Numbered from the stretch's first letter, positions 6,157-13,641 are shown. The stretch is 15,927 nt of DNA from Selenomonadaceae bacterium (GCA_016286075.1 JAEERZ010000022.1:1-15927); one strand, 5' to 3'. The notes: generated by a model from the sequence alone, not told the origin. Made by a program: numbers and translations.

Positions 6157-8430
6157 TCACTTCGCGCGGCAAATCGGTGCGTATTTTTGCATCAGGCCCT
6201 TAACGCCACGGTCAGGGAACGCGACTTTCAGCATAGTTTCCTCGCCGCTCCCTTCTACGGAAATAACCGTTCCTATTCCCCACGCCCCATGCCTCACTTT
6301 ATCGCCGGGACGCCAAGTGATCGTCATATCGGGGCGGATCGTCCCCGCCGCACGAGGCGCAGCAGGAGCGGCAGGCGGCGCTTTCGGCGTCTTCGGAGTC
6401 ATGCTCTGCAAAATCTCATAAGCCGATTGAGCTTTTGAAAAACTTTGCGCCGGCTTTGACATATATCCCCGAGAGCCGAAAGCCGCGCGACTGCTTCCCG
6501 CCTCTTCCAGATACGCCGCCGGGATTTCACTGAGGAATCGAGACGGCGGAAACGACGTGATGTTACCGAAAATCATGCGCTGCCTTGCATAAGTCATATA
6601 GAGCTTTTTCTGCGCCCTCGTAATCCCCACATAGCAAGTCCGACGCTCTTCCTCCAGCTCCTCGTCGTCCATCAGAGTGCGCGAATGCGGGAAAAGCCCT
6701 TCCTCCATGCCCGCCATGAACACCACGGGAAATTCCAAGCCTTTTGCCGAATGAAGCGTCATCAGCGTAACCCGCTCGTCGGCAAAATCCGTATCGTCAA
6801 TATCGGAAATCAACGCGATATGGTTCAAGAATTCCTCCAGCGTGGACGTTTCATTATTGTTTTCAAAATCCTTGGCCACGCCGATGAATTCTTTCAAATT
6901 CTCAATGCGCGATTGGTTTTCCGGCTTATCTTCCGACTCCAAAGCGTGAATATATCCCGTAGCGTCCAGCACTTTCTCGATAAACTCCGAAAGAGGGACC
7001 GCGTCTAACTGCCCAAGCAAGTCGAACATCATCACGGAAAAAGCTTCCAACGGTTTTCTCGCCCGCGCCGTCATACCGGGAATTTCGGCAAGGGCGTCGG
7101 GACTTGAGATTACGTCAAACAAGCTCATCCCATGCGTCTCGGCGTATTCATTCAAACGGGCAATGCTCGTGCCGCCAAGGCCGCGCTTCGGCACGTTGAT
7201 AATCCGAAGCAGGCTGAGCGTATCCAACGGATTGTAAAGAACGTGCAAATATGCAATCAAATCACGGATTTCTTTGCGATCGTAGAATTTCAAGCCGCCG
7301 ACCATCGTGTACGGAACGCCCGACTTCATGAAGCCTTCCTCGATAGCGCGGGACTGTACGTTGGTCCGATACAGGATGGCGACGTCCCCATAGGAAACGT
7401 CCTGCGACTGATGCAGCCGCATAATTTCCTGCGCTATGAACGCGGCCTCCATCCGTTCATCCGCCGCGCAATAGGTCACAATAGCTTCGCCGTCGGCATT
7501 CTGCGTCCACAGTTTTTTCGGTTTCCGGTTCAAATTGTTTTCGATAACAGCGTTCGCCGCCGCCAATATGGTTTTCGTCGAGCGATAATTCTGCTCCAGC
7601 CGGATCGTCTCCGCGTCGGGGTAATCCTTTTCAAAATCCAATATATTGCGAATGTCCGCTCCGCGCCAGCCGTAAATCGACTGATCCGCATCGCCGACGA
7701 CGCAAAGGTTCCGGTTCCCCGCCGCCAAGAGCCTCGTAAGCTGGTATTGGGCGCCGTTCGTGTCCTGATATTCGTCGACCAGAATGTATTGGAACCTCTT
7801 TTGATACTTCGTTCGCACCTCTTCGTTCTCCTGCAGAAGGCGCACAGCCAGCAGCAACAGATCGTCAAAATCCAGCGCGTTGTTCTGCCGAAGCCCTTTC
7901 TGATAGTTCACATAGACCTCGGCAATTTTCTGTCGATGGAAATTGTCTGCCATCTGGGCGAAGGCTTCCGGAAGTATCATCTGGTTTTTCGCGTCGGAAA
8001 TGGCCCCTTGGATCTGATTCGGAGGATATTGCTTCTCATCCAAATCCATCGTCTTCAGACATTGCTTGATGAGCGTCTTACTGTCCGAAGCGTCGTAGAT
8101 AACGAAATTTTTGTTGTACCCGTCCAGCGCGTCGATTTCATAGCGGAGCAATTTCGCGCAAAAGGAATGGAACGTACTGAGCCAGATGTCCTTCGCCGAA
8201 CTCCCCACGAGACGATCCACGCGCTCGCGCATTTCCGCCGCCGCTTTGTTCGTGAACGTAATCGCCAAAATCCGATACGGCGCGACGCCATGCTCCAAGA
8301 GATTGGCAATCCGGCAGGTCAGCACCTTCGTCTTGCCGGAACCGGCGCCCGCCATGACTAAAAGCGGTCCCGAAAGATGCTCGACGGCCTTTCGCTGCAT
8401 AGGATTCAACTGGTCAAAAATCGTGTCCAA
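6157..8430 (-). CDS. pcrA: ATP-dependent DNA helicase PcrA (UvrD family)
   Basis: This is a superfamily 1A 3'-5' DNA helicase used in nucleotide excision repair, rolling-circle replication and removal of stalled RNA polymerase or RecA filaments. The 757-residue protein has motif I GAGSGKT (28-34), motif Ia ITFTNKAAAEM (57-67), motif II DEYQDTN (219-225), motif III VGDADQSIYGWRGA (245-258), MTLHSAKGLEFPVVF for motif V, and VGITRAQKKLYMTYA for motif VI. After a Pro/Ala-rich linker comes a C-terminal Tudor-like domain (WRPGDKVRHGAWGIGTVISV), which in PcrA/UvrD binds RNA polymerase. The start is TTG (8428-8430), 7 bases after AAGGAG; protein residues begin right at MDTIFDQLNPMQRKAV, so no upstream ATG is needed. 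It stands upstream of gatC and downstream of the pyrophosphatase terminator. Confidence 0.97.
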   Translation of the reverse strand: MDTIFDQLNPMQRKAVEHLSGPLLVMAGAGSGKTKVLTCRIANLLEHGVAPYRILAITFTNKAAAEMRERVDRLVGSSAKDIWLSTFHSFCAKLLRYEIDALDGYNKNFVIYDASDSKTLIKQCLKTMDLDEKQYPPNQIQGAISDAKNQMILPEAFAQMADNFHRQKIAEVYVNYQKGLRQNNALDFDDLLLLAVRLLQENEEVRTKYQKRFQYILVDEYQDTNGAQYQLTRLLAAGNRNLCVVGDADQSIYGWRGADIRNILDFEKDYPDAETIRLEQNYRSTKTILAAANAVIENNLNRKPKKLWTQNADGEAIVTYCAADERMEAAFIAQEIMRLHQSQDVSYGDVAILYRTNVQSRAIEEGFMKSGVPYTMVGGLKFYDRKEIRDLIAYLHVLYNPLDTLSLLRIINVPKRGLGGTSIARLNEYAETHGMSLFDVISSPDALAEIPGMTARARKPLEAFSVMMFDLLGQLDAVPLSEFIEKVLDATGYIHALESEDKPENQSRIENLKEFIGVAKDFENNNETSTLEEFLNHIALISDIDDTDFADERVTLMTLHSAKGLEFPVVFMAGMEEGLFPHSRTLMDDEELEEERRTCYVGITRAQKKLYMTYARQRMIFGNITSFPPSRFLSEIPAAYLEEAGSSRAAFGSRGYMSKPAQSFSKAQSAYEILQSMTPKTPKAPPAAPAAPRAAGTIRPDMTITWRPGDKVRHGAWGIGTVISVEGSGEETMLKVAFPDRGVKGLMQKYAPICRAK

Positions 8431-8460
8431 GACTATTCTCCTTCATAACTCTTTCATAAG

Positions 8461-8493
8461 AAAAGACCGCCGCATGCAACATGGGCGGCCTTT
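8461..8493 (-). terminator. terminator after the CBS-pyrophosphatase gene
   Basis: On the minus strand AAAGGCCGCCCATG, loop TTG and CATGCGGCGGTCTTTT form a stem of about 14 pairs with one bulged base, ending in a run of T. It lies 13 bp after the stop codon of the pyrophosphatase and 30 bp before the pcrA start, so pcrA needs read-through or a promoter I cannot identify. Confidence 0.8.
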
Positions 8494-8505
8494 GGCTTTT
8501 TCGCG

Positions 8506-10155
8506 TTATTTCGGCATCCGCTGTACCGCTTCCGTCAGAGGCGGTATGATTTGCTTTTTGCGTGACATGACGCCCGGAAGGAAAATCGAATCGCCGGAAG
8601 CGTCTTTTTTGAAAGCCATGCCGATCAAAGGTTTCGGCGATCCGACGTAAAGAAGCTCCGTGCTTTCCTGCAAGATATCCGTTACCATCAACAGGCACAT
8701 ATCGTATTTTTCCGAACTGCACAGAGCATTCATGCTTTCCAAGAGTTCCGCTTTCATTTTCAAGGCGTCTTCCAAATCCATAACGGAAATTTGGCTGACC
8801 AAGATACGGTAGTCGCCAATCTGGAACTCCTTGTTATCATTCTTCGCAATATCCGCAGGCGTCATGTCGCCGATACTGGCGCCGGCTTTCAGAAGCTCCA
8901 TGCCATATTTCTCAATCTGGACGTCGGCAAGTTCCGCCAGCCTCTCCGCCGTGATCTTGTCATAGCCCGTGCAAGTCGGAGACTTGAACAGCACCGTATC
9001 GGAAATGATAGCGGAAAGGAGCAATCCCGCTACTTGGGCGGGCATCTCCATATTTTTTTGCCAATACATATTTGCGATAATCGTAGCGGTGCATCCGACG
9101 GGTTCCTCCCGAATATAAATCGGTTCGCCCGTTTTCATGCCGCCAAGACGATGATGGTCGACAATCTCCAAAACTTTCGCGTTTTCAATTCCTTCCACCG
9201 CCTGACCGCGTTCATTATGATCGACCAAGATGACGCGTTCGGGATCTGGAAGCATCAGCTTGTCGCGACTGACGATACCGACCAGCTTGTCATCGTCCAC
9301 AACCGGATAGTTGCGGAATTTGGAAGATTCAATCGTGCCCCGGATGTCACTCAGCAACTGATGCGACTCGAAAGCAGTCAGTTTCTTTTGCATGATATGC
9401 CCGACCGGGATGCTTTGGTTAATCAAACGGGCCGCCGTAAATGTATCCAACGGCGTACGAACAATCATCGCATGGGTACGGCGCGCATCCTGCTTTACGA
9501 TTTCCGGGATATTGCCGCTGTTCGTGACAATCAGGCAGGCGATATTATGCAAAAGGCATTCCTGCATAGAGGCGTATTGCCCTTCGCCTACGAGCACGAC
9601 GTCGTCTTGCGAAACCCATTTCTTGATCGTGGTCTTGCTTCCGGCTGCGATATGCACTTTCCCTTTGACCGTCGAGTTTTCGTCGCTGTCGACGACAATT
9701 TCTCCTTCGATGATATCGACGATCGCCTTCAGGGAAACGGAAGACTCCCCGAGATCCTGCATGTTCAGCTCTTCAAAGTATCGCTGCGCCAAGTCGCTCA
9801 CAGTGACGATGCCGACCATACGCCCATCGTCGTTCATGACCGGAATGGAACGGAGATTATTTTCCTGCAGCACACGGCCAAGATAACGCAGATTGTCCGT
9901 TTCCTTGACGACCGCAGTGCATTCCAGCATAATGTCTCTGACGCGGGGGTACAGATCCACAATCAGCATCGGCACGTCCGCCTTGAAATAATCCAGCGCG
10001 TACTGCGTTTCCGGATTGATTTGACCCGCCCGCGCCGCAATCGCGTTTTCCCCTTCCTTTTGCTTTAACGCAGCATAAGCTATCGCAGAGCAAATAGAAT
10101 CTGTGTCCGGATTGCGATGCCCAATGACATATACAGGCTTTGCAGTTCCCATCAT
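8506..10155 (-). CDS. Mn-dependent family II inorganic pyrophosphatase with CBS and DRTGG regulatory domains
   Basis: It hydrolyses pyrophosphate to phosphate, pulling biosynthetic reactions forward. The DHH phosphoesterase core is split by a regulatory insert. Core part 1 has GHRNPDTDS with metal ligands His13, Asp17 and Asp19. The insert has CBS domain 1 (about 70-130), a DRTGG-type domain (about 140-250) and CBS domain 2 (about 250-305). Core part 2 has VDHNE (311-315), DHH (333-335), IISDT with Asp386, and the DHHA2 substrate motif SRKKQ (531-535). At 549 residues it matches the long CBS-PPases of Clostridia and relatives, which are inhibited by AMP/ADP and activated by ATP or diadenosine polyphosphates. 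Two adjacent ATGs (10155 and 10152) follow AAGGAG, so the first Met is uncertain by one residue. All metal ligands and the SRKKQ are present, so it should be active. It forms a single-gene unit with promoter (10226-10253) and terminator. Confidence 0.95.
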   Translation of the reverse strand: MMGTAKPVYVIGHRNPDTDSICSAIAYAALKQKEGENAIAARAGQINPETQYALDYFKADVPMLIVDLYPRVRDIMLECTAVVKETDNLRYLGRVLQENNLRSIPVMNDDGRMVGIVTVSDLAQRYFEELNMQDLGESSVSLKAIVDIIEGEIVVDSDENSTVKGKVHIAAGSKTTIKKWVSQDDVVLVGEGQYASMQECLLHNIACLIVTNSGNIPEIVKQDARRTHAMIVRTPLDTFTAARLINQSIPVGHIMQKKLTAFESHQLLSDIRGTIESSKFRNYPVVDDDKLVGIVSRDKLMLPDPERVILVDHNERGQAVEGIENAKVLEIVDHHRLGGMKTGEPIYIREEPVGCTATIIANMYWQKNMEMPAQVAGLLLSAIISDTVLFKSPTCTGYDKITAERLAELADVQIEKYGMELLKAGASIGDMTPADIAKNDNKEFQIGDYRILVSQISVMDLEDALKMKAELLESMNALCSSEKYDMCLLMVTDILQESTELLYVGSPKPLIGMAFKKDASGDSIFLPGVMSRKKQIIPPLTEAVQRMPK

Positions 10156-10225
10156 GAAATCTCCTTTATCCCGGGATATCCGTCTTCAATGCCCGGCATC
10201 CCTCGAAACTCATACATTCTTATCA

Positions 10226-10253
10226 ATTATATCATATCTTTCGGAAGTCGCAA
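10226..10253 (-). promoter_or_regulatory. promoter of the CBS-pyrophosphatase gene
   Basis: On the minus strand: -35 TTGCGA (10248-10253), 16-bp spacer, extended -10 TGaTATAAT (-10 at 10226-10231). The leader of about 65 bases contains short G/C-rich inverted repeats (ATGC-CGG-GCAT and TCCCGGGA) before the AAGGAG site. Their role is unknown. Confidence 0.75.
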
Positions 10254-10285
10254 CTTCTTTTAGGCAGATGCGGCGCGCCCCTCTT

Positions 10286-10636
10286 TCACGTTCCTCGACA
10301 TTGTTCCCATAATTCGCGCAACACGTCGGAAACCTTCATGGTGACTAAATCGGGCGTATCTATTACGTACTGAAGCATATCCGCAACTTCTTCAGGGTCG
10401 GCATGCCGAAAAGTTGCACGGCCGTCAAGGTCTTCCAGACTTTCCAAAATCTCATCCGCTATATCCGCCATATCCTCCCGATTATAATACCAAGCGATAA
10501 TCGGATGATACCCGTCGCGATATCCGGAAATATCCCTCAAAATTTGGATCTCATCCACAGGCAAAAGATCTCCGTTCGAGACCAATTCATTTAATTCCGA
10601 AATCAACTCTCGATAACGGTACGGATCTTTTTTCAT
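10286..10636 (-). CDS. small acidic protein of unknown function
   Basis: I do not recognise this 116-residue protein. It is rich in Asp and Glu, with no signal peptide, membrane segment or cysteine pair. It looks mostly helical: PYRYRELISELNELVSNG, then VDEIQILRDISGYRDGYHPIIAWYYNREDMADIADEILESLEDL, and a C-terminal DLVTMKVSDVLRELWEQ helix. The aromatic-rich middle (YHPIIAWYYN) stands out. The ATG at 10634-10636 follows a strong AAGGAGG site 10 bases upstream, which supports it as a real gene. It is divergent from the thiamine pyrophosphokinase gene (68 bp between starts) and about 130 bp before the pyrophosphatase, whose own promoter lies in that gap. No clear terminator follows its TGA. Confidence 0.8.
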   Translation of the reverse strand: MKKDPYRYRELISELNELVSNGDLLPVDEIQILRDISGYRDGYHPIIAWYYNREDMADIADEILESLEDLDGRATFRHADPEEVADMLQYVIDTPDLVTMKVSDVLRELWEQCRGT

Positions 10637-10668
10637 GTGAAATAAACCTCCTTGACCGACGCATTTTA

Positions 10669-10677
10669 TGCTACAAT
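10669..10677 (+). promoter_or_regulatory. extended -10 promoter of the thiamine pyrophosphokinase gene
   Basis: TGcTACAAT forms an extended -10 (TACAAT at 10672-10677), 27 bp before the ATG. The -35 is poor at normal spacing; TTGACC occurs upstream but only 14 bp away. The extended TG may compensate for this. Confidence 0.5.
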
Positions 10678-10704
10678 CAAAGTTGCAAAAAGGAGCTGTT
10701 AATT

Positions 10705-11424
10705 ATGATTCGATACGCCTCCGTTATTTCCCTGCCAAACATCCGATTATATTTTCCTCGCGAAAAGTTTTCAAAAGAATATCTGCTCATAGCAGGAGGC
10801 CGCCCTCCTGCCGTTTCATGGCTTCAGGATGCAGCCGCCGATCGCGTTGTATATTGCATCGACCACGGCGCAGATGTATGCCGCGCCGCAAACCTGACGC
10901 CTTCGTTTTTTATCGGCGACTGCGACAGCGTCAGCGCCGACACGCTGCAATGGATACGCTCTCTCAATGTTGATTTCATCCAATTCCCCACCGAAAAAGA
11001 CAAAACGGATACGCAGCTCGCGCTTGACCGTTTCAGGAAAGAACAGGATATATTCGTTATTATGACAGGCGGTTTCGGAGGTCGCTTCGACCATCTTTTC
11101 AGCCTTTTGCATTCGTTTGCAGGAACGCCGATTCATGGCTGTATCGCGGATGATCTTGAATTCCTGCTTATTCTTCGCGACGAGGAAACAGCCGAGCTGG
11201 AACTGCAAACCGCTCCAAAGAGCGTTTCGCTCCTTCCTCTCTCCCCGCAATGCACCGGCGTTCACCTAAACGGCGTTCACTGGCCTTTACGCAACGCCGT
11301 GCTCTCTCAAAGCAATCCATACGCAATCAGCAACCGCCTCGAGGCGTCCGATAATCGTATCGCGATACGAAACCAAACAGGAATTTTAGCCGTTTATCTT
11401 TGCTGGCAATCCCCCATGGAATAA
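10705..11424 (+). CDS. thiN: thiamine pyrophosphokinase
   Basis: It transfers pyrophosphate from ATP to thiamine, making thiamine diphosphate, the cofactor of transketolase and pyruvate enzymes. Family motifs in the 239-residue protein: DHGAD (53-57), PSFFIGDCDSV (66-76, metal/phosphate site), FPTEKDKTDTQLAL (94-107, catalytic acidic loop) and TGGFGGRFDH (121-130). The C-terminal half is the beta-rich thiamine-binding domain, though weakly conserved. The ATG follows AAAAAGGAG by 9 bases. It is one of only two plus-strand genes. Its last 31 bp overlap the 3' end of the convergent rRNA methyltransferase gene, and no terminator is visible between them. In many Firmicutes this gene sits near rpe/rsgA; here it is alone. 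Confidence 0.93.
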   Translation: MIRYASVISLPNIRLYFPREKFSKEYLLIAGGRPPAVSWLQDAAADRVVYCIDHGADVCRAANLTPSFFIGDCDSVSADTLQWIRSLNVDFIQFPTEKDKTDTQLALDRFRKEQDIFVIMTGGFGGRFDHLFSLLHSFAGTPIHGCIADDLEFLLILRDEETAELELQTAPKSVSLLPLSPQCTGVHLNGVHWPLRNAVLSQSNPYAISNRLEASDNRIAIRNQTGILAVYLCWQSPME

Positions 11425-12215
11425 CGCTGCCGAAATGCCTCATACAGAATAATGGCCGCCGCAGTTCCCACATTCAGTGATTCCGTTTGTCCCGCCATCG
11501 GAATAAACACATGCGGCATGCAGTCTCCGATTTCGCCGGAAACGCCGTTGCCTTCATTCCCAAACACCACAGCGACAGGACGACGATAGTCGACGGAAAA
11601 ATAAGGAACAGCCTCCTTGTCGAGCACCGACGCAAAACAGGAAACGCGATTTTCTTCTATATAAGAATGCAACTCTGCACAGGTTGCCCGTACGACAATC
11701 GGAAGATGAAAAAGCGATCCCATGGCGGAGCGCACGGTTTTGTCCGAGAAAAGATCCACCGTTCCCTCAAGGGCGACAATGCCAGTACATCCCGCAGCGT
11801 CGGCCGTTCGTATGATGGTCCCCGCATTGCCGGGATCTTGGACTTTATCCAAAACTGCCAAAAACGGCGTTTCCTTTGCCCTCAATGAGGAAAGCGAAAC
11901 CGTCTTTCGTTTCATCACCAGTAATATCCCTTGCGGCGTATTCGTAGCCGAAGCTTTCTTGTACGCCGCCTGAGAAACCAGATAGACCGGGCATTGTCTC
12001 TTTTCCAAAACGGCGACAATCGCTTGCACACGCGCATCCTGCAACGCAGTTTCAGTAACAAGACAAAACAGCAAGGGCCAGCTTGACGCCGCCGCCGTTT
12101 CCGTCAGCCGGATTCCTTCGGCGACGAATTCCTCCCGCCGTTCCCTTTCTTTCCTCATGTGCAGAGCGGCTGCCCACTTGATTTTTGTATTCTCCGCGCT
12201 TTCAATTCGTTCCAT
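11394..12215 (-). CDS. TrmH/SpoU-family RNA 2'-O-methyltransferase (YsgA-like)
   Basis: It is predicted to methylate a ribose 2'-OH of rRNA or tRNA using S-adenosylmethionine, through the knotted SPOUT fold. The 273-residue protein has an N-terminal substrate-binding domain (HMRKERERREEFVAEG, about 20-95) and the three SpoU motifs: VQDPGNAGTIIRTADAAG, AVVFGNEGNGVS, and IPMAGQTESLNVGTAAAIILYE near the C-terminus. I take the ATG at 12213-12215 because AGGTGA lies 4 bases before it. A longer frame from 12278 would be encoded across the rplT terminator. In Bacillus the homologue ysgA lies close to the pheS/infC region, so the neighbourhood fits. The target nucleotide is not predictable. The 3' end overlaps the convergent thiN by 31 bp. 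Confidence 0.9.
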   Translation of the reverse strand: MERIESAENTKIKWAAALHMRKERERREEFVAEGIRLTETAAASSWPLLFCLVTETALQDARVQAIVAVLEKRQCPVYLVSQAAYKKASATNTPQGILLVMKRKTVSLSSLRAKETPFLAVLDKVQDPGNAGTIIRTADAAGCTGIVALEGTVDLFSDKTVRSAMGSLFHLPIVVRATCAELHSYIEENRVSCFASVLDKEAVPYFSVDYRRPVAVVFGNEGNGVSGEIGDCMPHVFIPMAGQTESLNVGTAAAIILYEAFRQRYSMGDCQQR

Positions 12216-12244
12216 ACATTCACCTGTTTGATCCCCAACTACAG

Positions 12245-12274
12245 AAAAAGCCCCCTTCGCAGGGAGCTTTTTTT
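12245..12274 (-). terminator. terminator of the infC-rpmI-rplT operon
   Basis: On the minus strand AAAAAGCTCCC, loop TGCGAA, GGGGGCTTTTT form an 11-bp stem with one G-U wobble on this strand, ending in five T. It lies 7 bp after the rplT stop. The near-symmetric A and T runs may also let it work from the other strand. Confidence 0.92.
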
Positions 12275-12281
12275 GCATTTC

Positions 12282-12635
12282 TTAGAGATTTTCTTTTGCA
12301 ACTTCAACCAATTTCGTGAACGCGTTTGCGTCGCTGATGGCGAGATCCGCGAGCATCTTGCGGTTGACCTCGACACCGGCTTTCGTAAGGCCGCAAACGA
12401 GACGGCTGTAGGAAATTCCATTGACGCGCGCCGCAGCGTTGATACGAGCGATCCAAAGGCGACGGAATTCGCCCTTCTTCGCACGACGATCGCGGCGGGC
12501 ATAATAGAGCGCCTTCATGACCAACTCGTTGGCCTTCTTGAACTGCTTGCTGCGCGCTCCGCGATAGCCCTTGGCTAACTTCAGGATTTTTTTATGGCGT
12601 TTATGCGCTGTCACGCCGCTTTTTACTCTTGGCAT
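12282..12635 (-). CDS. rplT: 50S ribosomal protein L20
   Basis: L20 is an early-assembly protein of the large ribosomal subunit that binds 23S rRNA; in low-GC Gram-positives it also represses this operon by binding the leader RNA. The 117-residue length is standard. The N-terminal extended basic arm is clear (MPRVKSGVTAHKRHKKILKL, then KGYRGARSKQFKKANE), followed by the globular part RRLWIARINAAARVNGISYS and MLADLAISDANAFTKLVEVAK. The start follows GAGGAGG by 9 bases. It is third in infC-rpmI-rplT, 36 bp after rpmI, and followed by a terminator. Confidence 0.99.
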   Translation of the reverse strand: MPRVKSGVTAHKRHKKILKLAKGYRGARSKQFKKANELVMKALYYARRDRRAKKGEFRRLWIARINAAARVNGISYSRLVCGLTKAGVEVNRKMLADLAISDANAFTKLVEVAKENL

Positions 12636-12671
12636 GGTACTGTTCCTCCTCTATTAGTTTTGCAATCAATG

Positions 12672-12869
12672 TCAAGCATACGGAAGCATACGGCTCACGC
12701 GCTCGTGATCCGCCGCCGTGATAATCGCGGCTTTGCGCATATTGCGTTTACGCTTCTGGGATTTCTTTTCAAGGATATGGCGCTTGTATGCTTTGTTGCG
12801 TTTGAATTCGCCTGTTCCAGTCACGGTGAAGCGCTTTGCGGCAGCCCTCCGGGTTTTCATTTTCGGCAT
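12672..12869 (-). CDS. rpmI: 50S ribosomal protein L35
   Basis: L35 is a small basic protein of the large subunit. The 65-residue sequence is typical: MPKMKTRRAAAKRFTVTGTG at the start, then KRNKAYKRHILEKKSQKRKRNMR, ending ERVSRMLPY. The start overlaps the infC stop by one base (TAATG), with AAGGAGGAG inside the end of infC, so translation is likely coupled to infC. Confidence 0.99.
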   Translation of the reverse strand: MPKMKTRRAAAKRFTVTGTGEFKRNKAYKRHILEKKSQKRKRNMRKAAIITAADHERVSRMLPYA

Positions 12870-13411
12870 TATGATTCTCCTCCTTTTGGTTTGGCCTTTG
12901 GCGGCCTCGGTGCTAAAATCATGATCATATTTTTGCCTTCAAGTTTAACGTCGCGCTCAATCAAAACAAGATCTTTCAGCCGTTCCGCAACGCGATGGAG
13001 AACGTCCCGTCCAAGATCCTGATGGGACATTTCCCGCCCGCGAAACATAATCGTAACCTTGACCTTGTTTCCTTCTTCCACAAAACGCAAGGCGTTTTTT
13101 AACTTGACGTCAAAATCATGCTGCTCGATATTGGGACGAAGCTTCACTTCTTTAATGGTAATAACCTTTTGCTTTTTCTTGGCTTCCTTTTCCCGTTTCT
13201 GCTGTTCATATCTATATTTGCCGAAATCCATGATGCGGCACACCGGCGGCTTTGCCTTCGGCGCGACCTCCACAAGATCAAGGTGCTGCTCCTCCGCCAG
13301 ACGCAAAGCGTCCCGCGTCTGCATGATGCCGAGCTGCTCGCCCGTCGCGCTGGTCACGCGAACTTCCCTGATGTGGATTTCCTCATTGATTCTCAAACTA
13401 TCCTTACTGAT
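12869..13411 (-). CDS. infC: translation initiation factor IF-3, apparent ATC start
   Basis: IF-3 binds the 30S subunit, keeps 50S away and checks the start codon-initiator tRNA pair. The protein has the two usual domains: the N-domain from LRINEEIHIREVRV to APKAKPPVCRIMDFGKYRYEQQ, a Lys-rich linker, and the C-domain with IKEVKLRPNIEQHDFDVKL, MFRGREMSHQDLG and the MIMILAPRP end. No ATG, GTG or CTG stands at the expected start. GGAGG ends 9 bases before an ATC codon (13409-13411), giving a 180-residue protein starting (I/M)SKDSLRINEE. E. coli infC is known to start at AUU, and IF-3 controls itself by rejecting such codons, so an AUC start is plausible. A TTG seven codons on, within RINEE-proximal sequence, is the alternative. 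The ATG at 13546 is not used: it would translate the attenuator. Confidence 0.93.
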   Translation of the reverse strand: MSKDSLRINEEIHIREVRVTSATGEQLGIMQTRDALRLAEEQHLDLVEVAPKAKPPVCRIMDFGKYRYEQQKREKEAKKKQKVITIKEVKLRPNIEQHDFDVKLKNALRFVEEGNKVKVTIMFRGREMSHQDLGRDVLHRVAERLKDLVLIERDVKLEGKNMIMILAPRPPKAKPKGGES

Positions 13412-13551
13412 AAGAACACACCTCCGCCAAAATATATTAACAACAAAAAGAAAAAAGAGCGGCGCAGACGCCACCCTTAATAATCCCAATATCGAACCCG
13501 CACGACTGTGCGTCGTCAGGTGAGAAGCGGTGGCCTCTGCTTTCATTGAAC
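13412..13551 (-). ncRNA. L20-type leader RNA with transcription attenuator before infC
   Basis: The untranslated leader runs from the likely start near 13551 to infC. It carries sequence of the kind seen in Firmicute L20 leaders (GAAAGCAGAGGCCACCGC followed by TTCTCACCTGA). Near its end GGTGGCG-TCTG-CGCCGC makes a terminator hairpin followed by a T run. The 5' segment GCAGAGGCCACC (13529-13540) can pair with GGTGGCGTCTGC (13464-13475) over 11 of 12 positions, which would break the terminator. A middle hairpin CGCAC-AGTC-GTGCG lies between the two partners. In Bacillus subtilis, L20 binding such a leader causes early termination; control by L20 here is inferred. Confidence 0.8.
13451..13474 (-). 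terminator. attenuator hairpin in the infC leader
   Basis: Minus-strand GTGGCG, loop TCTG, CGCCGC forms a 6-bp stem (one G-U pair) followed by TCTTTTTTC. It sits about 40 bp before the infC start and after the promoter, so it must be conditional rather than a gene end. Confidence 0.8.
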
Positions 13552-13557
13552 GTCGCT

Positions 13558-13586
13558 ATATTACCATACATAATAACCGGTGTCAA
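13558..13586 (-). promoter_or_regulatory. sigma-A promoter of infC-rpmI-rplT
   Basis: On the minus strand: perfect -35 TTGACA (13581-13586), 17-bp spacer, -10 TAATAT (13558-13563). Transcription should start near 13551. The -35 overlaps the 21-bp near-palindrome at 13582-13602. Confidence 0.9.
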
Positions 13587-13602
13587 ATATTAAATTTTTG
13601 AC
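13582..13602. promoter_or_regulatory. 21-bp near-palindrome between divergent promoters (possible operator)
   Basis: The segment has outer arms GTCAAA and TTTGAC with AT-rich inner arms; 9 of the 10 symmetric pairs match around a central A. It overlaps the -35 of the infC promoter and ends 11 bp before the -35 of trpD. A dimeric regulator could bind here. AT-rich DNA can give such symmetry by chance, and part of it is the -35 hexamer itself. Confidence 0.4.
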
Positions 13603-13612
13603 CTGCCGTTCA

Positions 13613-13641
13613 TTGACAAGATCAAAGCGCAGTGCTAATTT
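13613..13641 (+). promoter_or_regulatory. sigma-A promoter of trpD
   Basis: TTGACA (13613-13618), a 17-bp spacer and TAATTT (13636-13641) form a near-consensus promoter. It is divergent from the infC promoter, with 26 bp between the two -35 boxes. The start should lie near 13648, about 58 bases before trpD. Confidence 0.85.

Noticed and set aside
12216..12278. N-terminal extension of the SpoU methyltransferase
   Set aside because: It is encoded by the rplT terminator hairpin; a proper ribosome site precedes the ATG at 12215.
13412..13546. Longer infC protein from ATG 13546 with a hydrophobic FFLFVVNIFW segment
   Set aside because: That stretch is the translated attenuator T run and leader RNA; the conserved IF-3 sequence starts after the GGAGG site at 13421-13425.
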